This document shows, one piece after another, positions 46,122-55,449 of a DNA stretch of 64,000 nucleotides. The position numbers and the translations under genes are program-made. Source of the stretch: Geosiphon pyriformis (lineage: Eukaryota > Glomeromycota > Glomeromycetes > Archaeosporales > Geosiphonaceae); NCBI GenBank assembly GCA_016748015.1, contig JAAOMT010000213.1, forward strand, positions 523,107-587,106. The letters are read 5' to 3'. Within the stretch, counting starts at the first letter, position 1, and each line of letters starts with the position of its first letter. Under the pieces are notes generated by a model. The model made no database searches, was not told where the DNA came from, and worked only from the letters and a program-made list of their open reading frames with translations.

Positions 46122-48050
46122 GTGGCAACCACACCAGACACAGCAACTTTAGAGTATTACCAGTCAATTTACACTCACTGCAAACAAAGATTCAACATTC
46201 CAGACGGAATTGAAGTTGTAAAGAAATCAGTATACCAATACATTAAAAACCGTATCAACAATTATCTTTTTGGAAACTACAACATTTCAGAAGTTAAAAG
46301 CAACCTCTACAATAATTTAGTGCACTATTCACAATTAGAAACAGAAGACCTAAACAGTAAAACACTTGCTACCTACTTCCAAAAACTTAATTTTAACATT
46401 ATTGAGTATTGTGAAGAAAAATACCCAGTACAGTCTAAATACTCTTTTGATTTTAAATCAGAGACAGAAACAGGCAACAAAGGCAAACAAAGATTGAAGC
46501 AATACTCAAAAACCACTCCAAACACTCCAACACTACAAAAGACACCTGCCAAACACTTGCAAACACCTGAACAAGGAACTAGTGTCAAATTACTACTTTC
46601 TATTACATCATTTCCAATTTCACTTGTTCAACCACAAACACCAAATTCTCCACTTAACTGCTTCTCCAGACTAGAAGATTTTCAGTCACCTAGAAACCCT
46701 ACTTAACAGCAGAAACCAATATCAACAAGTGCTAACATTATTGATTACTTACAGGAAAACGAAAGTAATCATTCAGAAAGCTTGGAAAGTGAAGAAACTG
46801 AATCAGAACCAAAAGAAATTACAGAAACCGAAAAAGAAATGGCAACTGCTTACATTGCAAAAATCCCAGAATTCACTAGTGAAGACAATGATACTAGTCC
46901 TCAAGAATGGCTTGACAAAGTTCTAAAAGCAGGAGATGCAAATGGTTGGATTGCAGCAAGAATGCTCAAAGCAATTCTCTACTTTCTTCAAGGAACAGTA
47001 GAAGAATGGTTTGAAAATTTAGAAGAACCATTTGAAAACTGGCAAGCATTCAAAGATACTTTTCTACAACAATTCACTGACAACAATACCTCTATCACTC
47101 TCAGAAACTGCTTTTGCAATATCAAACAAGAAACATCTGAAACTGTTATGACCTACCTTAAAAGATTTAACAAACTTCTCAGACAAATCCGACAATTGGA
47201 AACCAATGACTACTATTCTGATGCTCAAATTCTGGATCAGTTTATAGCAGGGTTAAAAGACAAACTGATTAAGAAAGTCTGTCCACATGCTCCAGCAGAC
47301 TTAGCAACTGCTATTAGACATGCAAAAAGCTATGAGATGACAATGGAAGAAGCAAATTACACCAAGCTTGTAAATCTTGCAATTGGAGAAACCAGCTCAG
47401 CAGCTGAAGAAAAGATAGACCAACTTACAAAGAAAGTTGAAAGCTATTTTACAAACCAACAACAATAGCAGCAACAACCACAAAGATATTAACTATTACA
47501 ACGACGCAACCAAAACAATTTTGGATTACCATCCAACAACCAATCTCAAAATTGTCATTATTGTGGAATTCCAGGACACTAGAAATGAGATTGTAGAAAA
47601 TTGCAAAGAGACCAACAAAACAGGAGTAATCAACATTACTCTTCACCACAACAATCCTATTACCAATTTTCACCACCAACCTATTATTCACCAAGACCAC
47701 AAAATCAAAACTACTATCTACTAGCTCCACAATCAATGCAGCAACAATATCAGCAACCTTTACCAATTCAGCCATATCAGACACCACCCACTCAACAATA
47801 TTAAGTACCAGCAAGAAGATTGGTTCAACATAACCAATTCACACCCCAAAATCAATTGCAGAGTAACCACAACAGAATTAATCCAAATAACCAGTTGGTT
47901 CTCTAAAATCTTGGTCAGCAAAGACCCAATCACTATCACACTCAACCCAGTTATTTTACAATACCAGAGGAATCGGATTTTCAACAAACTGCACTTTCTG
48001 AAGGTGAAGTTGCAGTACTAAGATCAAACCCTTCCAACCACACCATTCCA
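46122..48050 (+). pseudogene. gag of element A3
   Basis: The frame opens after TAA at 46098-46100. The first family-conserved residue is a GTG at 46122 (AAAGTGGCAACC), with no in-frame ATG before the capsid region. It has LEYYQSIYTHCKQRFNIPDG, a Ser/Glu-rich spacer, AKIPEFTSEDNDTSPQEWL, WFENLEEPFENWQAFKDTF, DAQILDQFIAGLKDKL, and a knuckle with CHYCGIPGH then stops in place of Trp and Arg, then DC (about 47554-47592). The tail is Gln/Tyr/Pro-rich. It shares one frame with all downstream parts through RNase H. Confidence 0.88.
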
Positions 48051-48059
48051 CCAGCTCAA

Positions 48060-49271
48060 ATTGCCCAAAATGCCAATTTGTTAGATATATTTCCATTTGA
48101 ATTTGAAGCAAATGAATCACCATTTCTGCTTAGTAATGCAGCAGTCAATGAACAGAAAGCAATTACTGCTATGTACACTGAAGTTACAGTAAAAGAAAAA
48201 CCCATTCGCTTAATCTTAGATAGTAGATCGGCTGGAAGTATCATCACTTACCAGCTGATGCAACAACTCAAACGAAACGTAGATAGACCAGCTCAAACAA
48301 TTATTGTCACAGCTGATAGTATAAAGAAAACTCCAGTGGAAGAAATTGATGATTTCCTCTTTATAATTGATGAAATCACCATTCCAGTTAAAGTTCTTGT
48401 CATGGATGTACTCCAATATCAAGCTCTAGTCGGAAATGATTGGCTTCTCAAGGCCAATGCAAACCTGAACTGGGAAACTTAAGAACTTAAAATCTCATAC
48501 CAAGGACAATATACCATCGTACCTGTAACTTGTGGTATCTTTAACAAATAATTAGAAAAAGCTCCAGTAATTGAATTTGAAGAAGAGAAGGAAATGCCAC
48601 TTATTGAAATCTACATGGTTCTTGGATCACCATCCAATTGGGCTGAGGAAACAGAACAAGAGATTTTTGAAGAATCAAGGGGATGGAAGAAAGTTAGATA
48701 TTCCATACTAGAACCACGAAAAGAACCACTATACATTCCACTAAAATGCAAAAATTGCAAAAAGAAGCTTTTATCTATGGGAGCCTGCATCTCCCCAGAA
48801 GAGGAATACGAAACTCACACTTGTTATTTCTGCAAGGCATGTCATAGAGAACAATTTGAATTCCCAAAGAGAAGTGGAAAATGGGACAAAATTCTTTGCC
48901 TTACATGTAGAGAAATGCTACCAGAAGAATGCAATTGGATTGATGTAGCAATGAGAGGAGGAGTATGTGATCAAACCTGTCAATATGCTCTAGTAATTTC
49001 GAAAAAAGTCAGAAGAGGAACACCATTTGATGCAGCATACAACAGTGCTCTCAATAAACTTTACCACTACCCTCATGATGTTGAAATGATTTTTAACCTA
49101 GCAATGACATTGATCAATGGAGCCACCCAAGAAGATGTCTGCCAAATGAAAGAAGCTAAATATATTGAGTATACCATGGAATTAGCTGGATTTGATTATG
49201 AAGATAAAGTAGAAACCTACCACCAAATTGCAAGCCATATATATCCGACCAAAGAAGCTCAAATTCAATGA
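48060..49271 (+). pseudogene. Protease and Cys-rich module of element A3
   Basis: FPFEFEANESPFLLSNAAV leads to LILDSRSAGSIITYQL, the D-S-G site altered to D-S-R (GGA to AGA). VLVMDVLQYQALVGNDWLL follows. The Cys-rich module is complete: CKNCKKKLLSMGACIS, CYFCKACHREQ, CLTCREML and CDQTCQYALV, then a helical Ala/Asp/Glu region ending at IYPTKEAQIQ and a TGA. The four CxxC pairs with one extra Cys suggest two zinc sites. The module is conserved in both families and I do not recognise it. Confidence 0.82.
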
Positions 49272-50356
49272 TTAGAGCAAATAAACATTCAATTGTGTGA
49301 AGAATGTATTATGCCTTGTAACGACCAATGGTGTTTAGAATGTTATGCTTTTAGCATTCCTCTGCCAGATGAGAATGATGAAAATGAAATCGAATTTGGA
49401 GTAGCTGAACTAAGAGAAGAACTACCAACCACCCCCATCTATTTTCTTGAAAAGCAACCACCTCTACAACTTAAATATTTTGACAATCATGGCCAAGGAA
49501 TCAGACCAGAAAAAACACACAAAATTGATGCTGGATATGACTTAAGATACTCAGGAAAAGATACTTTGGTTCTTCAACCAAAGTTTTTGACAAAAATCAA
49601 TCTCAAAATTGCTCTTGAAATTCTACCAGGAGTAATGGTTCAAATTGCCTCCAGATCATCATTGGCAAGCAAAGGAATCAATATTAAAGGAGGAGTTATA
49701 GATGCAGGATACACTGGAGACATTACCATTATGTTGCAGAATGAGACAGACAAACCATTCAAAATTGAACATGCTAAAAAAATTGCTCAAGCAATCTACT
49801 TATCCTTAATCAACATTTCGGGTTTACAATCAGTAAACAACAGAGAACAATTGGAAAAAAGTGAAAGAGGAACTCAAGATTTTGGTTCAACTGAACAATT
49901 TACAGTTCCAGTAAACATAGCTCTTAATACATAAAATGAATCTCACCAGATTCTTCAACTTCCCCAGCCAATTACCATTTCACTTTTTGGAGAACATTAC
50001 GAAATTTACACTTGCTCAAAACCCACCACTACACAACAAATCTTTGAATCCAATGAACAAATCTGTTTGAAGCATGAAATCTCAATTCCAAACGTTTATA
50101 TTTCCAAAGGAATGAAAAAAATTCGAGTTACATTCTACAACCTTAATAATTACCCTATTGTCTTATTAAACAAATTAGAAATTGGAATCATACACAGCAA
50201 TATTTTTCAAGATGAAAACTCTCAAATTGTCTCTAATTTCATCGAAATTGTAAGGCACACTCTACTTCCAAATCCAAACATTATTCCCACTACTGAAAAC
50301 TACTACTTTTTGGAGGAAAAACTTTCTCAAATCAACATGGGTCCCTTAGAACCTTA
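49272..50356 (+). pseudogene. Zinc-like motif, dUTPase domain and linker of A3
   Basis: LCEECIMPCNDQWCLECY is followed by KIDAGYDLRYSGKD (motif 1), SRSSLASKGINIKGG (2), GVIDAGYTGDITIML (3, Asp and Tyr intact), KKIAQAIYLSL (4) and RGTQDFGSTEQF (5, two Gly lost). These are the five motifs of homotrimeric dUTPases in the right order and spacing. The linker has LPQPITISLFGEHYEIYTC and YFLEEKLSQINMGPLEP. Stops at 49269-49271 and near 49933 interrupt it. Confidence 0.9.
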
Positions 50357-51743
50357 ACAACAAAGACAATTGAAACAATTGATAGCTGAATTTGCAGATA
50401 TATTTGCAAAAGACAACAATGACTTGGGAAAAACAGATATTGTTCAACATCAGATCCATACAGGAGATGCTCCACCAAAATGTCAACAAGCTTATCGAGT
50501 ACCACCTGCCAGCCACCAATTTATCAGAGAAGAGGTCCAAAGAATGCTCAATAACGGATTAATTCAACCATCAAGAAGTTCTTGGGCCTCACCAGTAGTT
50601 TTAGTTAAAAAGAAAAACGGAAAAATCAGATTCTGTGTTGATTATAGACAACTGAATAGTATTATAATTGGAAATGCCTACCCTCTTCCAAGAATTGATG
50701 ACATGTTAGATGTTCTAGGAAAAGCCAAGTTCTTCTCAACTTTAGACTTGGAAAGTGGATACTGGCAAGTCGAAATGGACCCAAAAGATCGACCCAAAAC
50801 AGCATTTACCACCCAGGAAAGAAACTATGAATTCAATGTTATGCCTTTTGGACTCTGCAATACACCAGCAACATTCCAGCGACTTATGGATGTTGTATAT
50901 GAAGGACTCTTGTGGCAATCAGTAGTTGTCTATCTTGATAACACTGATGTATACTCACCAAGCTTTGAGACTCATCTCATTCACCTGTGAAAAGTTTTTC
51001 AATGATTACGGAAAGCAGAATTAAAGTTAAACATTGAGAAATGTCACTTTGGAAAAACAAGCTTGATCTTTCTTGAACACATAGTTAGTAAAGATGAAGT
51101 CAAACCAAATCCAGGAACAATCAGTGCTGTCAAAAACTTTCAAACTCCCAAAAATACTACAGAACTAAGAGGATTTGTAGGATTAGCCTCTTACTATCGA
51201 AAATTCATAAAAGGATTCTCAGAAATTGCTAAACCACTTAATTATCTTACCAACAAAAACGTACCATACAAATAAACTGAAGAACAACAAAAAGCTTTTG
51301 AAACTCTCAAAACAAAATTGACAACAGCCCCAGTTCTTGTTTACCCAGACTTCAACAAACAATTTCAATTAGCCACTAATGCTTTACACATAGCATTTGG
51401 TGCCATCTTATCACAATTGGATGAAAATGGCCAGGAACAAGTTATTGCCTATGCCAGCAGAACACTCAAGCCAACAGAACTCAAATATGGCTCAACTGAA
51501 CTGGAAGCTGCTGCAGTCATCTGGGCTCTCAAACACTTTCAACAATATCTAAAAAATGGAAAAAAATTTGACATAATAACTGACAATATTGGCCTCAAAT
51601 GGCTTAATAAAAAAAAAACTGAACAAAGTGCCAAACAGTCTCAATGGAATGACTTCCTAGCAGATTACCAATACATTGTACATCATAAACCAGGAAAACT
51701 ACACACCAATATTGATAGCCTCTCAAGAATAAGACAATATTAA
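50357..51743 (+). pseudogene. RT and RNase H of element A3
   Basis: 206 codons are open (50370-50990) with PPASHQFIREEVQRMLNNGL, VLVKKKNGKIRFCVDYRQL, STLDLESGYWQV, PFGLCNTPATFQRLMDVVY and VVYLDNTDVYS (YLDD to YLDN). The connection has GLASYYRKFIKGFSEIAKPL. RNase H has ATNALHIAFGAILSQ (catalytic Asp to Asn), YASRTLKPTELKYGSTELE and ITDNIGLKWL, and ends SLSRIRQY and TAA. Confidence 0.9.
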
Positions 51744-51812
51744 TATCAACATTAACACCAACAAAATACCAACAAACTTAACAGCAGAACCAAACAACAA
51801 GATTACCAACAA

Positions 51813-53198
51813 TGAATCCAGAAAATTACAACAACATCAAAAAACTATTTGGAGACTCTCACTATACTGGAAAATTGATCTCCAAGTGAAAAACATCGAT
51901 TACAACATCAATCCAAACAATATTTTATACATCATAACAAAATATATTACAAAAATTATAAAAACCCAGACCAACCACTCAGATTAGTACAGGAAAATAA
52001 AAAAGAAACAATTCTATACAATATGCACACAAATCCTTCTTTAGCACACTTGGAAAGAAATAAAACAATTCAAAGAACCCTTGAACATTATTTTTGGCCT
52101 CACATACAAAAAGACATTCGCCAATATGTAGAATCTTGTGATAGTTGTCAAAGAAGAGAAGAAACTTGTCCCACAGAACTTTTAAATCCAATCAAAGTTG
52201 GACAACCTTTTGACAGAGTTGGAATTGATTTAGTCGGACCATTACCTATCACAACCCAAGGAAATCATTATATTGCAGTTGCAGTGGATTATCTTACCAA
52301 ATGGCCTGAAGCTAGAGCCATCCAAAGAGCAGACGCAAAATCAGTAGCAAATTTCATCTATGAAGACATTATCTGTAGACATGGATGTCCAATTGAACTC
52401 TTATCTGATCAAGAAACACATTTTGTAAACAACTTGATACAAAAAATTTGTGAATGATTCAATGTCAAAAGACCTCTATCATTATCTTATTATCCTCAAA
52501 CAAATGGACTTGTAGAATGTTTCAACAGAACATTGTGTGAATCTCTAGCCAAAGTCTCAACAGACTTTGAACAGGAATGGGATATTTTTATTCCATCAGT
52601 GTTACTAGCATACAGAACACTAAAACAAGATACTATGAAACACACACCATTTGATCTTACTTATAGAAGGACAGCAACATTACCAATTAATTTTACAGTA
52701 GAAACATACCCAGTGCAACCAATTAATGAAGAAAACTTTCAAGAAACACTCCAAAGAAAAGCCTACACCCTTCTTAGTACACTGGAAGGAAAAAGAAGAA
52801 TAGCAGCAACTCATATTGAACATTCTCAAGCTCAACAAAAAGAAAGACATGACAACAAATTACCACCTATTACCAACAAATTTAAAGTTAGAAATAAAGT
52901 TCTCTTACACAGAACTAAGGCTGAAAAACAATGGAGTGGAAAATTTGAAAACAAATGGAATGGACTATTTTATATTCACGAAATTCTAGGCAATAAATTA
53001 TACAAGTTAAGACTTGATGACAAAATACTAGCAAAAGTTGCATATGGAGACAGATTGAAACACTATCATTTCAGAAACAATCCTAAACCATTAATTCCAC
53101 AAATTGGTACACATTCCCCTTTAATTAATCCTGAAGATATTCCCCGAAATTTAGAACCAATAATTATAATAGAACAACAACCAAACTTGAACACTTAA
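51813..53198 (+). pseudogene. Integrase of element A3
   Basis: ATG at 51813 (MNPENYNNIKKLF by comparison with A1, read with a frame slip) lies about 70 bases after RNase H. The main part is in the RNase H frame: NMHTNPSLAHLE, CDSCQRRE, GIDLVGPLP, ELLSDQETHF, YYPQTNGLVECFNRTLCES, FKVRNKVLLHRTKAEKQWSG and the end IIIIEQQPNLNT. The 221 codons at 52533-53198 are open. Three stops remain upstream. Confidence 0.87.
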
Positions 53199-53345
53199 AT
53201 TTTACAATAATTCCCCAATAAAAACACAAAGAGAAAAAAAAATTGTAAATAAATTACAAAAACACCCAAACCCAAAAACAAATAAAAACCCCATATCCCA
53301 AAAATAATTTTCCTTATTTTCTTTTCATAATTAGTCAATTTTATT

Positions 53346-54053
53346 ATGATTATTCCCCGAAATATTCAACAAATATCCCAAAAGTTAATGTTAATTTTAA
53401 AAACACTTCCTGACTTATCCATAATGATTAATGGAAGTCAAATTAATTACATTCAGAAAAAAACCACAGCTCCAGTAGCAAATCATTCACAGAACTATCA
53501 CTTCTATAGAAGAAAAACAAAAAATCACTCTGAAAATAGGTTATCAAGACTTTTGAAGCAAGCACTAGAAGAAAATCTTTTAATTGCCCCTATTGACATT
53601 CCACCAAATGCTACAATACAACAAAAACTTCTACTACTTCTCAATGAACAGAACAATGAACACACCCCTATCTATAAATACTTTCACATTGGAAAGACAC
53701 TTTATGAATGAAAACTGGAATTTGAAGCAACAAATCTCACTCCTGAAGCTATACAAAAACAAATCCACAATGAATTCAAAACAGCAGCTGAACCAACAAA
53801 CACTCGCTACAAACTTAGAGCAGCTTTTAGACTCTATAATTTGTTTAATACTTGTGAAAATGTTCTACAAAATCCAATACTACAACCAATGAAAATCCAA
53901 TACATTGGCAAACTCACAGAACTAAAATTTCAACAATTTTCAGACCAGATTACTTCAATTATTTTAGATCACTATCTCAATATTATAGATAGTGCTTGGA
54001 CTTCAACGGAGCTCAGTCTTGAGGAGGAGATTATGTTACCAGTAGAATTTTAG
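53346..54053 (+). pseudogene. ORF3 of element A3
   Basis: ATG at 53346 (MIIPRNIQQISQKLMLILK) to TAG at 54051-54053, 235 residues with one in-frame TGA (53709-53711). The last seven codons (MLPVEF and stop) lie within the 3' LTR, so the polypurine tract GAGGAGGAGATTA is itself coding (LEEEI). Colinear with A1 and A2. It is charged, rich in Leu, Gln and Asn, without signal peptide or transmembrane segment, so it does not look like an envelope protein. Function unknown. Confidence 0.72.
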
Positions 54054-54981
54054 CTATTAATTAGCATAAAATTATCCTTATAATTCCTATAATTAATTAG
54101 TATATTAATATTATTTCAAATTATTACATATCACGATTCAATTAAAAGAATCTAATTAGTATAACAGAAAGTAGGATAATCAAATTACACAATACCCTGA
54201 ACTTTGTAACATTCTAAAATTTGCCGAAATTTACAGAAATTCGCCGAAATTATGAATAGTTCACCCAAATTAATCAATAGTTCAGCGAAATAACTTGTAG
54301 TTCATCAAAATGTATCTTTAGTTTGCCGAAATTTGAGCAAAAAGAAAAAGTGCAAGTTCATAGACTAGTACTACAACAAGTTGTATAAAAGAAGAGCTTT
54401 TCTCTTCAAGAAAATATATCTTACTTTAGATTTATCTTTTAAAACCGTTCTTATACACAAAAAGAAATAAATATCAAATAATTCGAAAAACCAAATTTTT
54501 TTAATTATTGTACTTGGAAAATTCCCAAAACCCAACTAACATTTCGAAATTGATTAGCTACCAATTTCAGTAAACTGTTAGTGACTCCAGGCCTGGATAG
54601 AAAACGTTTCCCTTGACAGAATTCTATTTCTTTTACATTTTTTTTATTTTTCTTTTATTTTCTTATTACAATCATTAGGGTAGCCTACAGATGAGATTCC
54701 TGTAAAAGAGTTGACTTTTACAGTAAAGTAACTACACATTTTTAGTGAGCTTCTAGACGAGCAATTCCTGGGAAAGAGTTGACATTTACTATAACGTAAC
54801 TACATAAAGTAACTGGCAAGGAATTGGTCATTCCACTTATAAGCCCAGCAGTTCAAATTATAGGAGATAATTTGAAAATAAATTCAGTTATTGGAGGTTT
54901 AACTACTTCTAGAAAACGTGAATTTGCAATCAACAGACAGTTACAACATTTAAGAAAAGAGACCAAAAACCTCCAGTAACA
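54034..54981 (+). repeat. 3' LTR of element A3
   Basis: TGTTACCAGTAGAA to CTCCAGTAACA; partner of 45112-46076, with a TATA box near 54384-54391 and the same TTCGCCGAAAT words. Confidence 0.94.
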
Positions 54982-55449
54982 TCGTGGTCATAAAATTAAG
55001 GAGACAAAGAGTCTTGACTATTAAAAATAAATTTACTTAAAAACAATTTGTTTTTTTTAATATTATATCTAATATTAAAATTACTTATTTGTCAAAAAAC
55101 TATCAAATAATTAAAGATTTTATTATTTAAAAAATGTTTTAACAGTACTTATATTATTTTTATTTATAATATTAAAATTAATTTTAGTCTTAAAATTAAC
55201 AAAGTTCTTAAATAAATTAACCAAAAGACTAATAAAACTTTTAATAACTTTTATTATAATAATAATAATTATTTTTTATATTAAAATTTTTGCACAAAAC
55301 TTTATTCAAAAAAAAATAATCAGAATAATTAAAAAACCAATTAATTTAATAATAAACTTAATTAAAATAGTTAATTCAAAATTTTAAATTTTAAAAAATT
55401 TAATATAAAATTAATTACAAAATTTTTTTTTATTGCTTAATAAGTGCAG
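54982..55449. other. 5' flank of LINE copy A, AT-rich, no gene
   Basis: After the A3 duplication TCGT the sequence continues GGTCATAAAATTAAG, which matches the 5' side of LINE copy B (57676-57690) and so belongs to the 5' untranslated part of LINE copy A. The rest is very AT-rich with poly-A and poly-T runs. I see no gene. Confidence 0.55.

Larger units (their letters stand above)
45112..54981 (+). mobile_element. Ty3/gypsy element A3, inserted at the LINE ORF1 start
   Basis: A3 is a structurally complete 9.87-kb element: 5' LTR 45112-46076, primer-binding site, gag to RNase H in one frame, integrase, ORF3, polypurine tract and 3' LTR 54034-54981. The flanks are TCAT (45108-45111) and TCGT (54982-54985). 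Closing the gap gives LINE copy A the same length as copy B (57660-57690) at this point. It is the best reference for family A, although about fifteen in-frame stops interrupt the main frame. Confidence 0.95.

Noticed and set aside
46122-51743. Reassignment of UAA/UAG to glutamine, because many stops sit where sister copies have Gln
   Set aside because: Stops also replace Trp and Arg codons, positions differ among copies, and ERG24 and the integrase units use normal stops. C-to-T decay explains it.
53346-54053. ORF3 as an envelope gene, making these errantivirus-like elements
   Set aside because: No signal peptide, no transmembrane run, no Cys pattern or cleavage site is visible in any copy.
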